A stretch of 64,000 nucleotides of DNA from Phosphitispora fastidiosa (GCF_019008365.1 NZ_JAHHUL010000012.1:56720-120719); one strand, 5' to 3'; positions 33,231-43,189 are shown, numbered from the stretch's first letter. The notes: generated from the sequence alone by a model not told the origin. Program-made: numbers and translations.

Positions 33231-33304
33231 TAGTTTAATGCAACACATATTCATAGTTTACCTGTTTTTTCAACTTTTATAACAATATGGGCCAAAAATA
33301 TTCA

Positions 33305-33477
33305 TTGGCTTTCGAAATGACCTGGAATGAAATATGGTGAGTTGTTGCACCGATTTTCCGCACTGCCGCCTATGAGTCTAAGCTGCCATCCCACGGCAAC
33401 AAGGCTCATAACGGCGTCAGTGCAAGGAAAATCTTGTACAAAAACTCACCATATGCCACGGTCATTTCCGAAGCCAA
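33305..33477. repeat. 173-bp imperfect palindrome (MITE-like or long hairpin)
   Basis: Left arm 33305-33376 and right arm 33405-33477 are imperfect reverse complements along ~72 bp. Shared blocks include TTGGCTT, GAAATGACC, ATATGGTGAGTT, GATTTTCC and TATGAG. The ~28-bp centre contains a further small hairpin (TGCC/GGCA). No coding frame with recognisable homology. Lies in the non-coding gap between rpmG and tuf copy 2. Confidence 0.8.
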
Positions 33478-33616
33478 CGATTGAGGCCAACACAAAAAGC
33501 CCAAGGCGCAATTAGCTTTGAATATAAAGGAGATTTATTCCCGAGAAACCTATATTAAAAAACTATCATTTACGTTGGTTAGTGAAGTTCCCATTATTTT
33601 AGCTTGAAGCTAAGAA

Positions 33617-33849
33617 GTGGCAGATATGTTCTGGAACAACGAGTCTGATGTCCGCTTGTCGGCCATGGCAGCTCTTAGCGCTTTAGCGCTTAGAGATGGC
33701 GATACCCTTGGGGTAAATCCGCGCAAGCGGAAGCCGGTCAGGGGCCTCCCCGATTCGTCGGAGTCTCACGCTTGTTTTTAGTGTGAGACGACGGTAACGA
33801 ATTGGGGACCAAGCTGAATCGTAGCCGTTGTGAGGAACATGTCTGCCAC
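33617..33849 (+). ncRNA. Candidate structured RNA / dispersed element next to tuf
   Basis: 233 nt closed by a long terminal stem (GTGGCAGATATGTTC with GAACATGTCTGCCAC, then ACAACG with CGTTGT). Internal hairpins are visible: GCCAT/ATGGC around CTCTTAGCGCT/AGCGCTTAGAG, TACCC/GGGTA, TCCGC/GCGGA, and a long arm CCCC...ATTCGT with ACGAAT...GGGG capped by GTCTCACGCT/AGTGTGAGAC. Two stem positions are T-G on the plus strand (A-C on the minus), which favours a plus-strand RNA, antisense to the surrounding genes. A partial copy lies at 63877-63913. No known RNA family was recognised; a non-coding mobile element is the alternative. Confidence 0.6.
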
Positions 33850-33929
33850 TCCTTTAATTAAAACTAAAATTTATGAACTACCTAAATGTTAAGATTTTGA
33901 TTTTCAGATTACGGTAATCTTTCTCCTTT

Positions 33930-35132
33930 TTACGCCGAAATTGCGCTTACCACCCCGGCACCCACAGTCCGGCCACCCTCACGGATAGCAAAACGCAGAC
34001 CTTCTTCAACAGCGATCGGGGTAATCAGTGCAATGTCGATTTTGATGTTGTCACCAGGCATTACCATCTCAACACCCTCAGGCAGAGTAACAACTCCGGT
34101 AACGTCTGTGGTCCTGAAGTAAAACTGCGGACGATAGCCCTGGAAAAACGGGGTATGGCGACCGCCTTCTTCCTTGGTCAGAACATAAACCTCTGCCTGG
34201 AACTTGGTATGTGGGTTAATGGAACCCGGCTTTGCCAGTACCTGGCCGCGCTCGATTTCCTTACGGTCCACACCACGCAGCAGGCAGCCAACGTTGTCTC
34301 CGGCCTGAGCCTGATCCAGCAGCTTGCGGAACATCTCTACTCCGGTTACTACTGACTTCTTGCGTTCTTCAGTCATCCCGACTATCTCTATCTCATCACC
34401 AACCTTGACCAGGCCACGCTCCACACGTCCGGTGGCAACAGTACCACGTCCGGTGATAGAGAATACATCCTCTACAGGCATCAGGAACGGTTTGTCTATG
34501 TCACGCTCAGGTGTCGGAATATATGCATCTACTTCTGCCATCAGCTTCCAGATTGAGCCGCACCATTCACATTCAGGGGTGCCGCAGCCGCACTCCAGCG
34601 CTTTTAGAGCTGATCCTGCAACAATGGGAATATCATCACCGGGGAATTCGTATTCAGTCAGGAGTTCCCGGACTTCCATTTCTACCAGTTCCATGAGTTC
34701 TTCATCATCTACCTGGTCTGACTTGTTAAGGTATACTATGATGTAGGGAACACCTACCTGGCGAGCCAGCAGGATATGCTCCCTGGTCTGGGGCATCGGG
34801 CCGTCTGCTGCAGATACTACCAGGATAGCGCCATCCATCTGAGCCGCGCCGGTAATCATGTTCTTTACATAGTCAGCGTGTCCGGGGCAGTCTACGTGAG
34901 CATAGTGACGGTTCTCTGTCTCATACTCCACGTGGGCGGTATTGATGGTAATACCCCTTTCCCTCTCTTCAGGGGCATTGTCAATCTCGTCATACTTCTT
35001 GATTGAACTCCAGCCCTTTGTTGACATACAAGTTGTAATTGCTGCTGTAAGGGTTGTCTTGCCATGGTCAACGTGACCGATGGTTCCTACGTTAACGTGG
35101 GGTTTAGTACGTTCGTATTTTGCCTTTGCCAT
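33930..35132 (-). CDS. tuf: Elongation factor Tu, copy 2
   Basis: 400 residues, same product as 17105-18307 and almost identical at DNA level through the gene, including the four-cysteine insert after SALKALE. Protein differences are confined to the last ~50 residues (PEG, DIA, final A). Flanks are unrelated to copy 1 beyond the ribosome site region (CTCCTTAAATCCTT in plus sense), so it is a true second locus kept alike by gene conversion. It lies downstream of a tRNA cluster. Confidence 0.98.
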   Translation of the reverse strand: MAKAKYERTKPHVNVGTIGHVDHGKTTLTAAITTCMSTKGWSSIKKYDEIDNAPEERERGITINTAHVEYETENRHYAHVDCPGHADYVKNMITGAAQMDGAILVVSAADGPMPQTREHILLARQVGVPYIIVYLNKSDQVDDEELMELVEMEVRELLTEYEFPGDDIPIVAGSALKALECGCGTPECEWCGSIWKLMAEVDAYIPTPERDIDKPFLMPVEDVFSITGRGTVATGRVERGLVKVGDEIEIVGMTEERKKSVVTGVEMFRKLLDQAQAGDNVGCLLRGVDRKEIERGQVLAKPGSINPHTKFQAEVYVLTKEEGGRHTPFFQGYRPQFYFRTTDVTGVVTLPEGVEMVMPGDNIKIDIALITPIAVEEGLRFAIREGGRTVGAGVVSAISA

Positions 35133-35252
35133 TTTAGCTTGCCTCCTTAAATCCTTTAAAGTGTTTTTTATTTTTATTTAATTTAAATTCCCTTTATATT
35201 TAGCGGTGTATCCCACCAAGCACACCTTATAGAAGCTTTGCCATTTTTGGCA

Positions 35253-35315
35253 GTTTTTATGTATTATTGTTTTTATGTATTATTGTTTTTATGTATTATT
35301 GCTTATATGTATTCC
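35253..35315. repeat. 16-bp tandem repeat upstream of tuf copy 2
   Basis: Three exact copies of GTTTTTATGTATTATT (35253-35300) and a degenerate fourth (35301-35315). It sits in the 328-bp AT-rich gap between the tRNA cluster and tuf. No gene or clear promoter was found in this gap. Confidence 0.85.
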
Positions 35316-35418
35316 AGCTTAGTTGACGCTTCTATTAAATTTCTGTATTTCTACATGCACCTAAAAATTCCTTCCGCAAATTATTAATTAATTAAAAGTT
35401 GTCCTCCCAGGAACAAAT

Positions 35419-35446
35419 TAAAAAGACAGGTATGTAATAACCTGCC
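35419..35446 (-). terminator. Terminator of the tRNA cluster
   Basis: Minus strand GGCAGGT pairs with ACCTGTC across a short loop, followed by TTTTTAATT. It lies just downstream of tRNA-Met (35461). Confidence 0.75.
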
Positions 35447-35460
35447 TTGCCTTCTAATAA

Positions 35461-35537
35461 TGGTGGCGGCGAAGGGATTTGAACCCCTGACACTGCGGGT
35501 ATGAACCGCATGCTCTAGCCAGCTGAGCTACGCCGCC
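35461..35537 (-). tRNA. tRNA-Met (CAT), elongator
   Basis: 77 nt with encoded CCA. Acceptor GGCGGCG/CGCCGCC, anticodon stem GCGGG-type with loop TTCATAC (CAT), T loop TTCAAAT. The normal G1-C72 pair makes it the elongator rather than initiator type. Ile-CAT cannot be fully excluded by eye. Confidence 0.9.
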
Positions 35538-35542
35538 AAGAA

Positions 35543-35618
35543 TGGAGCTGCTAACCGGGATTGAACCGGTGACCTTATCCTTACCAAGGATACGCTCTAC
35601 CTACTGAGCTATAGCAGC
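35543..35618 (-). tRNA. tRNA-Thr (GGT)
   Basis: 76 nt with encoded CCA. Acceptor GCTGCTA/TAGCAGC, anticodon stem TATCC/GGATA with loop TTGGTAA (anticodon GGT), T arm ACCGG/CCGGT. Confidence 0.93.
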
Positions 35619-35698
35619 AGCTAATTTTTTATTAAGACCTTGTTCATTAAAAAGTTAGCGGATAAGGATACCGCCAACAAAACAAGATTACTTACATT

Positions 35699-35774
<76 letters not shown>

Positions 35775-35848
35775 ACGTTGGCAAGTGTAATCTACACCTA
35801 GCTTACACATGCTTCATAAAAAATATTCGCCGGTCATAATGAATTGAA

Positions 35849-35933
35849 TGGTGGAGGGAGAAGGATTTGAACCTTCGAAGGCTGAGCCGGCAGATTTACA
35901 GTCTGCTCCCTTTGACCACTCGGGAATCCCTCC
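35849..35933 (-). tRNA. tRNA-Tyr (GTA)
   Basis: 85 nt with encoded CCA and a long variable arm (class II). Acceptor GGAGGGA/TCCCTCC, anticodon loop CTGTAAA (GTA), T loop TTCAAAT. Confidence 0.94.
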
Positions 35934-35941
35934 AGATTAAA

Positions 35942-36017
35942 TGGAGCCGACGATGGGACTCGAACCCGCAACCTGCTGATTACAAGTCAGCTGCTCTGCC
36001 AATTGAGCTACGTCGGC
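35942..36017 (-). tRNA. tRNA-Thr (TGT)
   Basis: 76 nt with encoded CCA. Acceptor GCCGACG/CGTCGGC, anticodon stem CTGAC/..CAG with loop TTGTAA (anticodon TGT), T loop TTCGAGT. First tRNA of the cluster after the promoter. Confidence 0.93.
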
Positions 36018-36031
36018 GACTGACAAAAACC

Positions 36032-36060
36032 ATTATACCAAGTTTCAAAGTGCAGGTCAA
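36032..36060 (-). promoter_or_regulatory. Sigma-A-type promoter of the five-tRNA cluster
   Basis: Minus strand TTGACC (36055-36060), 17-bp spacer, TATAAT (36032-36037). It lies 15 bp upstream of tRNA-Thr(TGT). Confidence 0.85.
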
Positions 36061-36107
36061 CTGTTTTTTTATCCCATAAAACCTAGGTTCTATGTGTTTG
36101 TTCCTTG

Positions 36108-36752
36108 TTAGTTTTCCCTTTTTTCCAGATATCTTTCAAGTTTCCTTTTTACTCTTTGCAGGGCATTGTCAATTGACTTGACATGCCTCTTTAAGTCGAC
36201 TGCAATCTCCTGGTATGACTTGCCTTCAAGGTAAGACATAAGAACCTTCCATTCCAGCGAACTAAGAATCTCACCCATCTTTTCCTCAATGTCGTCAAAC
36301 TCTTCTCTGCTGATAATCAGTTCTTCAGGGTCGGTAATCTTAGAACCTGAAATCACATCAAGCAGGGTACGGTCGGAATCTTCATCATATATCGGTTTAT
36401 TAAGTGATACATACGAATTAAGCGGAATATGCTTTTGGCGGGTTGCAGTTTTAATGGCGGTTATAATCTGCCGGGTTATGCAAAGCTCAGCAAAAGCCCT
36501 GAATGATGACAGCTTGTCCGACTTAAAGTCGCGAATGGCTTTGTAGAGACCAATCATCCCTTCCTGAATAATATCCTCTCTGTCTGCCCCGATTAAAAAG
36601 TAAGAACGAGCTTTAGCACGCACAAAGTTCTTATATTTATTAATAAGGTACTCTAGAGCACTATCATCACCATCTTTGGCGAACTCCACGATATCCTCGT
36701 CTAACATCACATCATAGGTGTCAAAGACTTCCCTTTGTGCACTAAGACTCAT
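36108..36752 (-). CDS. sigH: RNA polymerase sporulation sigma factor SigH
   Basis: 214-residue sigma-70 family protein. Region 2 contains EYLINKYKNFVRAKARSYFL and EDIIQEGMIGLYKAIRDFK. Region 4 contains SYLEGKSYQEIAVDLKRHVK then SIDNALQRVKRKLERYL, the SigH version. It directs early sporulation and competence-type genes in Bacillota, so the host is probably a spore-former. Downstream of yacP-rlmB as in other Bacillota, with a 287-bp AT-rich gap upstream. Confidence 0.93.
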   Translation of the reverse strand: MSLSAQREVFDTYDVMLDEDIVEFAKDGDDSALEYLINKYKNFVRAKARSYFLIGADREDIIQEGMIGLYKAIRDFKSDKLSSFRAFAELCITRQIITAIKTATRQKHIPLNSYVSLNKPIYDEDSDRTLLDVISGSKITDPEELIISREEFDDIEEKMGEILSSLEWKVLMSYLEGKSYQEIAVDLKRHVKSIDNALQRVKRKLERYLEKREN

Positions 36753-37039
36753 TAAAAAATCGCCTCCGCTCTACTTTATATACCAGTACCCGAAACGCTT
36801 GTCCCTTAACAGGGGGCAATCCTGAAACAGATATTAAATTGTAACAATATTAATTAAAACAACTTCCCTACAAAACAAAATGTCCCCAACCATAGCAGCC
36901 AGAACACTGTCAAAGAGATTATGGAGACAACCATTTGCTAATTTACATAACCTATTATACATAAAGGGTTCCCTCCCGTCAAGCAGCGAACTCAAAAAAC
37001 AGGAGGAAAATCCCGGTTTCAAGCCAAATTCGCAATATT

Positions 37040-37546
37040 CTATTTTTGTCGACGTATTCTTTCAAGAAACTCTCTTGCTTTGTCGTCCAGTCGACCGCCA
37101 AGGTCCCTCCTGGCATCAGGCATTTCCAAGTATGGCTGATTTTGTTTGCGGTGTGCTTTGACCTCTTCTTCCAGTTCTCTGGCAGATAGACGAACCGCCC
37201 CTTTGCCAAAAACTATCCTTTGTTGAGCCCAGTCCGAAGTGGCTACAGTCATCCGGTCACCTTCCCCAACCTGCCCCGCAAACTTCTCAATAACCATATC
37301 CGCCGTCTCACCCTCAGCAGTGTATATCACTTCCACCCCATTGACAACCGCTCTTGAGCCGGTCCCCTTTTTCACCAGGTGGGCATCAAACACAACAACC
37401 ACCTTCACCCCGCTTACCGCCTGGTAATCACTCATTATATGCAATAGACGCGCCCTGGCATGGTCCAGATCCTTCATAGTCATTTCCTTTAGTACAGACC
37501 ACGAATGAAGTATATTATAGCCATCCACCAAAAGATATTCAGTCAT
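37040..37546 (-). CDS. rae1: NYN-domain ribosome-associated endoribonuclease, YacP/Rae1 type
   Basis: 168 residues. N-terminal LLVDGYNILHSWSVL and VVVVFDAHLVKKG carry acidic residues of the PIN-like NYN nuclease fold; AEGETADMVIEKF and VATSDWAQQRIVFGKGA follow. B. subtilis Rae1 cleaves mRNA in the ribosomal A site. The ATG overlaps the rlmB stop codon by one base (TAATG), so the genes are coupled. Function here is inferred from family and synteny. Confidence 0.88.
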   Translation of the reverse strand: MTEYLLVDGYNILHSWSVLKEMTMKDLDHARARLLHIMSDYQAVSGVKVVVVFDAHLVKKGTGSRAVVNGVEVIYTAEGETADMVIEKFAGQVGEGDRMTVATSDWAQQRIVFGKGAVRLSARELEEEVKAHRKQNQPYLEMPDARRDLGGRLDDKAREFLERIRRQK

Positions 37547-38289
37547 TACGTATTTACCTTTTCCTTTTGCCTCAGTATCTCATAACAGAGTACTGCAGCC
37601 GCAACTGAGGCATTGAGGGAGTTGATTTGCCCCCTCATAGGAATACTGACAATATAGTCACACTTTTCCTTTATAAGACGGGAGATGCCTCTGCCTTCAC
37701 CCCCAATAACACATGCCAGCGGCCCTGACAGCCCTTTACTCTGCCATATCACTTCACCGTCAACATCGGCGCCGACAATCCACAGACCCTCTTTTTTCAG
37801 CGTTTCCAGGGTTCGCGCCAGGTTCACTACCCTGGCCACCGGAACATATTCCACGGCTCCTGCAGATGCCTTGGACACGGTCCCGGTGAGACCCACTGCC
37901 CTTCGTTTTGGAATAATAACACCATGAACCCCGGCAGCATCTGCAGTTCGCAGTATTGCTCCAAGATTGTGCGGGTCCTCAATTTCGTCCAGCACCAAAA
38001 CAAAAGGGGGTTCTCCTTTTTTACGGGCAGTATCCAGAATATCCGCAACTTCTACATATTCCATAGCAGGTACAAGGGCAACCACCCCTTGGTGGTTTTG
38101 GCCCCCGGTCATTTTATCCAACGCATTCCGCTCCACTTCCTGGATAGGAATCCGCGCATCCCGGGCTCTTGATATTATTTCAACAACAGAACCCTTGCCG
38201 GATCCTTTGGCCACAAGTACCCGGTGCACCTGCCGGCCGCTTTTCAGGGCTTCCATAACCGGATTACGGCCCAGTATGTAATCAGACAT
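37546..38289 (-). CDS. rlmB: 23S rRNA 2'-O-methyltransferase RlmB/TrmH family
   Basis: 247 residues from ATG at 38289 (MSDYILGRNPVMEALKSGRQ) with AGGAGATGG upstream. N-terminal substrate-binding domain, then the SPOUT knot with motif 1 NLGAILRTADAAG, motif 2 CVIGGEGRGISRLI and motif 3 SLNASVAAAVLCYE. Methylates ribose in 23S (G2251-type) or a related site. Between thyX and yacP. Confidence 0.92.
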   Translation of the reverse strand: MSDYILGRNPVMEALKSGRQVHRVLVAKGSGKGSVVEIISRARDARIPIQEVERNALDKMTGGQNHQGVVALVPAMEYVEVADILDTARKKGEPPFVLVLDEIEDPHNLGAILRTADAAGVHGVIIPKRRAVGLTGTVSKASAGAVEYVPVARVVNLARTLETLKKEGLWIVGADVDGEVIWQSKGLSGPLACVIGGEGRGISRLIKEKCDYIVSIPMRGQINSLNASVAAAVLCYEILRQKEKVNT

Positions 38290-38309
38290 GCTAATTAATC
38301 CATCTCCTG

Positions 38310-38984
38310 TCAAACCTTTTTTAGTCTATCTATTTTACCACAGGACATTGCGCCTTCCGGACAAAACCCCTTGGCAATACATGGCGGGCCTGCTTTGGCA
38401 AATAATCCCGGAGCCACTTTTTTAACCTCAGACAGCATCAGGTTGGCAAGCCTTCGGATTTCCCACTGAGCCCGTTCACAACACCTGTGCTCAAAGAAAT
38501 TGTACAGAGAGCGACAGTTAAAGGTCAAGACAATTTTTGTTTCACAGGCATTTGGCAGCACATACCTGGCATCCTCTTGATGTACTATTGAGGCTAACTC
38601 CTTATATGCTGAACCGATTTCCTTCATTATACTCGTAAATAATGCAGCAGCTTCCGGATTATTCTCTATAGATGGCGGAACGATAAAGGTAAAGTCATCA
38701 AGCCTGACATACCGCTGTGACTGCTGAGAATACGATGCAATCCTGTGTCTGACCAATTGATGGGTCAGAACCCGGCTGACACCCTCTGCAGAAAACGTAA
38801 AAGAGACATGCTCCGTAGGTGACCAGTGCCCAAGCTCAACCAGCATTTTAAGAAAACGATCTGCCTCTGCTTTATCGAGATTCTCCAGAATCTGTTCCGC
38901 TCCCGCAGGGGAATAGCACAGCTTTGCCGCGGCAGCTACGGTCCTGTCCGGGTCAGGCGTATGGTTAATCAGTTGTACTTTCAA
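38310..38984 (-). CDS. thyX: Flavin-dependent thymidylate synthase ThyX
   Basis: 224 residues. Uses FAD and methylene-THF to make dTMP. The ThyX motif appears as [13 protein letters not shown], slightly different at the last positions from the common RHRxxSxNxxSxR. Upstream [20 protein letters not shown] is also typical. Overlaps mrnC by 4 bp. No thyA is seen in this window. Confidence 0.95.
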   Translation of the reverse strand: MKVQLINHTPDPDRTVAAAAKLCYSPAGAEQILENLDKAEADRFLKMLVELGHWSPTEHVSFTFSAEGVSRVLTHQLVRHRIASYSQQSQRYVRLDDFTFIVPPSIENNPEAAALFTSIMKEIGSAYKELASIVHQEDARYVLPNACETKIVLTFNCRSLYNFFEHRCCERAQWEIRRLANLMLSEVKKVAPGLFAKAGPPCIAKGFCPEGAMSCGKIDRLKKV

Positions 38985-39403
38985 TGGTTAGTGTCCCCCT
39001 CTGCAGAAGATAATACAATTTCACGGGCAGCACTAAATATTTCATCAATCCGGTCTTCTCTCCCGCAAAAGGCCAGATAGCCTATCAGGGTTTCCAAAGC
39101 AGTACCATGCCTATAGTCTGATACCGACATGTTTTTAGGCGCCGAACCAGATTTGGCATTTCTGCCCCTCCTGACCACAGCCGCCTCTTCATCTGACAGG
39201 TTATCACTGATAGCTCGCAATACCCTTGCCTGTGTAGCTGCATTAACAAACTTGACAGCTTTTTTATGAAGGGAGTCTACTTTGGTATACCCGCAAGATA
39301 TCAGGTATTTCCGTACATATAACTCATATACCGCATCACCAAGGTATGCTAGAACAAGGGCAGGTATTCCTGCCGGGTTTTCCTGCCCGTAAAAATTCTT
39401 CAT
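38981..39403 (-). CDS. mrnC: Mini-ribonuclease III
   Basis: 140 residues. RNase III catalytic fold lacking the dsRNA-binding domain. [20 protein letters not shown] is the signature with catalytic D, and [18 protein letters not shown] the second acidic motif. Processes 23S rRNA precursors in B. subtilis. Between cysS and thyX, the conserved Bacillota place. Confidence 0.95.
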   Translation of the reverse strand: MKNFYGQENPAGIPALVLAYLGDAVYELYVRKYLISCGYTKVDSLHKKAVKFVNAATQARVLRAISDNLSDEEAAVVRRGRNAKSGSAPKNMSVSDYRHGTALETLIGYLAFCGREDRIDEIFSAAREIVLSSAEGDTNH

Positions 39404-39424
39404 GGCTCAGCCAACTCCTGTTTG

Positions 39425-40891
39425 CTATTTCAGCTTCCAGCGTACTCCCTGAGGAGTATCTTCCAATATAATACCGGTTTCCTTCAGCTTGTCCCGAATG
39501 GCATCAGCCATTGCCCAATCCTTCCGGGAACGGGCTTCCTGCCTGATATCAATTATCAGGTCCATCAGCTTATCGGACAAATCAGATTCATTCTGACTGT
39601 GTACGCTGTCCGGTTCAAACAGCCCCAGTACCTGGCCCAGCCTGATAAAACTGCCCTGCGCCTTTTCAAGGACTTCTTTTACCGGGAGGGGCAGCTTCCG
39701 GCCCGCATATGTATCCAATTTTTTACCAAAAGCATTGGCCTCCCTGGCCAGATCGAAAAGACTGGCGACTGCCAGAGCTGTATTGAAATCATCATCCATG
39801 GCTTCGCTGAAGTCCTGTTCCGCCTTGCCAACCGCCTCATCAAAAGCGGTGATTTCGGCATCCAGGGGGATGTCAGAATCCCCGAAGCTGACACTGTTCT
39901 TCAGCGCCGCAATATTGTCCAGGGCATTGTGCAGCCTGGAGAGACTTTTTTTATTCATCTCCAGTTTGGTATCATCAAAGTCCAGCGGGCTTCTGTAGTG
40001 AGTTGAGACTATGTAGAACCTGACAACCTCCGGGTCATATTTATCCAGAATTTCACGCACAGTAAAAAAGTTTCCCAGAGATTTGGACATCTTTTCTTCA
40101 TTCACCGTGATAAAACCATTATGCATCCAATACCTGGCAAAAGGTCCACAACCCGCAAAAGCCTCTGCCTGGGCAATCTCATTTTCGTGATGGGGAAATA
40201 CCAGGTCAAAACCCCCGCCATGGATGTCAAAGCCCATACCCAGGTATTTATTGGCCATGGCGGAGCATTCTATATGCCACCCCGGGCGTCCCATGCCCCA
40301 TGGGCTCTCCCACCAGGGCTCCCCGGGTTTGGCTGCCTTCCACAGAGCAAAATCCATAGGATGCTTCTTGCGTTCATCAACATCAATGCGGGCGCCGGCC
40401 TGCATATCTTCCAGTTTCCGCCCTGACAGCTTGCCATATCCGGTAAATATGCCTACAGAAAAGTATACATCCCCATCCTTTTCATAACCATACCCGTTAT
40501 CAATGATTTTTTGGATCATCTCAATGATTTCCGGCATATGGTCACTGACTTTGGGATGGATATCTGCAGGCCGCACCCCAAGGGCGCCGGCATCTTTATA
40601 ATATTCCTTGATATACTTTTCCGCCAGCGCCAGGGCATCCATGCCCTCTTCGGCAGCCCGGTTGATTATCTTATCATCTATATCGGTAAAATTCTGAATG
40701 TACTTGACCTCAAGACCAAGGTACTGAAAATATCTTCTGACAGTATCAAACACAATTAATGGCCTGGCATTGCCCAGGTGTATCAGATTATACGTAGTCG
40801 GTCCACAGACATACATCTCCACCTTGCCGGAATTACGCGGCACAAATTCCTCTTTACGATTTGTCAAAGTATTATAAATCCTAACCGTCAT
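39425..40891 (-). CDS. cysS: Cysteine--tRNA ligase
   Basis: 488 residues from ATG at 40889-40891 ([20 protein letters not shown]) with AAGGGGG upstream. The open frame continues 12 codons into cysE. The class I HIGH motif appears as HLGNARPL and KMSKS as [10 protein letters not shown]. Zinc-site cysteine is in [10 protein letters not shown]. The start overlaps the cysE 3' end by 11 bp. Confidence 0.96.
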   Translation of the reverse strand: MTVRIYNTLTNRKEEFVPRNSGKVEMYVCGPTTYNLIHLGNARPLIVFDTVRRYFQYLGLEVKYIQNFTDIDDKIINRAAEEGMDALALAEKYIKEYYKDAGALGVRPADIHPKVSDHMPEIIEMIQKIIDNGYGYEKDGDVYFSVGIFTGYGKLSGRKLEDMQAGARIDVDERKKHPMDFALWKAAKPGEPWWESPWGMGRPGWHIECSAMANKYLGMGFDIHGGGFDLVFPHHENEIAQAEAFAGCGPFARYWMHNGFITVNEEKMSKSLGNFFTVREILDKYDPEVVRFYIVSTHYRSPLDFDDTKLEMNKKSLSRLHNALDNIAALKNSVSFGDSDIPLDAEITAFDEAVGKAEQDFSEAMDDDFNTALAVASLFDLAREANAFGKKLDTYAGRKLPLPVKEVLEKAQGSFIRLGQVLGLFEPDSVHSQNESDLSDKLMDLIIDIRQEARSRKDWAMADAIRDKLKETGIILEDTPQGVRWKLK

Positions 40892-41552
40892 TTCCGGGCC
40901 CCCTTGTTTCTTCGATTCTTCTTTCAAGCCGCCCCACCTTGCGCTGCAGGCACAGAATCATCTCAGCTACCGGGTCAGGCAGATTTTCATGATGGAGGTC
41001 TATAATATCCTCCACTTCCATATCAGCAATATTAATGCCATCCCTGATGACCACTTTCCCCGGGATGCCCACAACAGTAGTATTGGCCGGAACATCTTTA
41101 AGCACTACCGAGCCCGCCCCAATCCTGGTATTATCTCCAACTTTAATATTCCCCAGAACCTTGGCGCCGGTGCTGATAACCACATTGTTTCCTACCGTGG
41201 GATGACGTTTCCCCTTTTCCTTGCCTGTTCCGCCTAGGGTCACCCCCTGGTAAATGGTAACATTATTGCCTACTTCAGCCGTTTCACCGATGACCACACC
41301 TGTCCCGTGGTCTATAAACAGGCCTTCCCCGATTCGGGCCCCGGGGTGTATTTCAATACCGGTGATAAACCGCGAAAACTGCGATATGAGCCTCGGCAGC
41401 AGTATCATCCCTCTATTATATAAGTAATGTGATACGCGGTGAAACAAAAGGGCATGCAGCCCAGGATAAGCCAGTAAAACCTCCAAAAAACTCCTGGCAG
41501 CCGGGTCGCGCTCAAAAATAACCTTGATGTCTTTTTTAATCCTGCTAAACAA
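40881..41552 (-). CDS. cysE: Serine O-acetyltransferase
   Basis: 223 residues. Makes O-acetylserine, the cysteine precursor. Short helical N-terminus, then left-handed beta-helix hexapeptide repeats: [40 protein letters not shown], and [20 protein letters not shown]. Between gltX and cysS, so cysteine synthesis and cysteinyl-tRNA charging are co-transcribed. No T-box leader was seen. Confidence 0.95.
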   Translation of the reverse strand: MFSRIKKDIKVIFERDPAARSFLEVLLAYPGLHALLFHRVSHYLYNRGMILLPRLISQFSRFITGIEIHPGARIGEGLFIDHGTGVVIGETAEVGNNVTIYQGVTLGGTGKEKGKRHPTVGNNVVISTGAKVLGNIKVGDNTRIGAGSVVLKDVPANTTVVGIPGKVVIRDGINIADMEVEDIIDLHHENLPDPVAEMILCLQRKVGRLERRIEETRGPGNDG

Positions 41553-41580
41553 TTTCTGAACCCTCCTCAGCAGCCTCCTG

Positions 41581-43044
41581 TCAATCCTTCAGACCAATAA
41601 TCTGAGCCAACCTGACCAGAACCCTGTCCCGGCCCAGAACGGGAATAATATAAAACAGCTCCGGGCCATGCATCTGCCCTGTCAAGGCAACCCTTAGAGG
41701 CATATAAACTTTTTTACCGCCCAGTTTAAGCTCTTTTGTCAGTGCTTTAAGTACTCCCTTGGCGCTTTCCGGAGTCAGTTCTTCAGCTTCGGTAATCTTT
41801 TGCCTGAAGGCACGCATTACCTCTTGAACCTCAGGTTCCTCCAGAACAGCAGCGGCTTCTTCATTCTCCATTTTCACATGGTCATCAAAGTAAATTTTCG
41901 TATGTTCCGTTACCTGGGCAACATACTCCAGTTTTTCCTGAACAGAGAGAACCATCATTTTCAGCCATTCATACCTGTCAGGAGTAACCTCCCCGGTAAC
42001 ATAGCCGGCTTCACGAAGGAACGGGATGGCCAGGTCAGTAATTCTCCCCACATCAGTCTTCCGTATGTACGACCCATTCAGCCAGTTAAGCTTGTCGATA
42101 TCAAAAACAGCCGGATTCTTGGCCACCCTGTCCAGGGAAAACTGCTCAACCATCTCTTCCAGGGTGAATATTTCCTCCTCACCGGCGGGGGACCATCCCA
42201 AAAGGGCCAGGAAATTAACCAGGGCTTCGGGGAGATACCCCTTGCTCCGGTAGGCTTCTATAGATGTAGAGCCATGTCTTTTACTCATTTTACTGCGATC
42301 CTTACCCAAAATCAGGGAGACATGGGCAAAATACGGGGTCTTCAGGCCAAGTGCGTTATAAAGCAGCAACTGGCGCGGGGTGTTGGACAAATGCTCTTCA
42401 CCCCTGATTACGTGAGTAACCCCCATCAGGGAATCATCCAAAACAACAGCAAAATTATAAGTGGGAATCCCGTCTGATTTAACAATGACATAATCCCCGA
42501 TACCATTACTTTCAAATATAACATTACCGCGCACCAAGTCCTGGACGATTACATTTTCATCATCCGGAACCCGGAATCTGATAACCCTTTTCCTGCCTTC
42601 CGCTTCCAGCCTGTTCCTTTCTTCAGCAGACAGGCTGCGGCATTTGCCCAGGTAACGCGGCAGCTCTCCCTTGGCCATACATGCCTGGCGTTCGGCCTCA
42701 AGCTCTTCCTCGGTACAGTAACAGTAGTAAGCCTGTCCCGTTTCGAGAAGCTTCCCGGCAGCTTCAGCATAAATATTTAACCGCTCTGTCTGCCTGTAGG
42801 GGCCGTGCTCCCCACCCTTTTTAATGCCTTCATCCCAGTCCAGGCCAAGCCATAATAAAGATTCCAGAATGTTCTCTTCAGACTCGGTACTGGACCTTTC
42901 CAGATCCGTATCCTCAATCCTTACTATAATCCGGCCTCCGTATTTCCTTGCCAGAAGCCAGTTAAAAAGCGCTGAACGGGCGCCGCCTATATGTAAAGGG
43001 CCCGTCGGGCTGGGCGCAAACCTCACCACCACAGAATTGTCCAT
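41581..43044 (-). CDS. gltX: Glutamate--tRNA ligase
   Basis: 487 residues, class I synthetase. HIGH-type motif in [27 protein letters not shown] in [28 protein letters not shown] matches the discriminating enzyme's insertion region. Whether it is discriminating or also charges tRNA-Gln cannot be told here. First gene of gltX-cysE-cysS. Confidence 0.96.
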   Translation of the reverse strand: MDNSVVVRFAPSPTGPLHIGGARSALFNWLLARKYGGRIIVRIEDTDLERSSTESEENILESLLWLGLDWDEGIKKGGEHGPYRQTERLNIYAEAAGKLLETGQAYYCYCTEEELEAERQACMAKGELPRYLGKCRSLSAEERNRLEAEGRKRVIRFRVPDDENVIVQDLVRGNVIFESNGIGDYVIVKSDGIPTYNFAVVLDDSLMGVTHVIRGEEHLSNTPRQLLLYNALGLKTPYFAHVSLILGKDRSKMSKRHGSTSIEAYRSKGYLPEALVNFLALLGWSPAGEEEIFTLEEMVEQFSLDRVAKNPAVFDIDKLNWLNGSYIRKTDVGRITDLAIPFLREAGYVTGEVTPDRYEWLKMMVLSVQEKLEYVAQVTEHTKIYFDDHVKMENEEAAAVLEEPEVQEVMRAFRQKITEAEELTPESAKGVLKALTKELKLGGKKVYMPLRVALTGQMHGPELFYIIPVLGRDRVLVRLAQIIGLKD

Positions 43045-43076
43045 TAGTCATGAAACCTCCTTAAAAACTCTAACAC

Positions 43077-43106
43077 ATTATACCATTTAATACTTCCCTT
43101 AATCAA
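43077..43106 (-). promoter_or_regulatory. Sigma-A-type promoter of gltX-cysE-cysS
   Basis: Minus strand TTGATT (43101-43106), 18-bp spacer, TATAAT (43077-43082), with AAGGAGG a short distance downstream. The leader is far too short for a T-box. Confidence 0.75.
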
Positions 43107-43146
43107 CAGATTATGTTTCTCTTAACAAACAGAAAACCCGCTGAAG

Positions 43147-43183
43147 AAAAAGCCCTTATTTCCTTTCGAAATAAAGGCCTTTT
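43147..43183 (-). terminator. Terminator of the DUF1002 gene
   Basis: Minus strand AAAGGCCTTTATTTC pairs with GAAATAAGGGCTTT and continues into TTTTTC. It lies 7 bp past the stop at 43190. Confidence 0.85.
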
Positions 43184-43189
43184 GCTATA

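Noticed and set aside
33327..33515. 62-codon plus-strand open frame in the tuf-rpmG gap
   Set aside because: It lies inside the palindrome, has no recognisable domain, and its sequence is explained by the inverted repeat.
33617..33849. Identification of the structured element as tmRNA, RNase P RNA, 6S RNA or SRP RNA
   Set aside because: None of the conserved cores of those RNAs (for example the tmRNA tag frame or the RNase P CR-I region) could be found.
33930..35132. Second tuf as an assembly duplicate
   Set aside because: Flanking sequences differ completely and three amino-acid differences separate the copies, so it is a genuine second locus.
35867..36079. 70-codon plus-strand open frame over tRNA-Tyr and tRNA-Thr
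   Set aside because: It is antisense to two confident tRNA genes.
43045..43189. T-box leader upstream of gltX-cysE-cysS
   Set aside because: The leader after the promoter is only tens of bases and lacks the TGGNACCGCG-type box and specifier hairpin.
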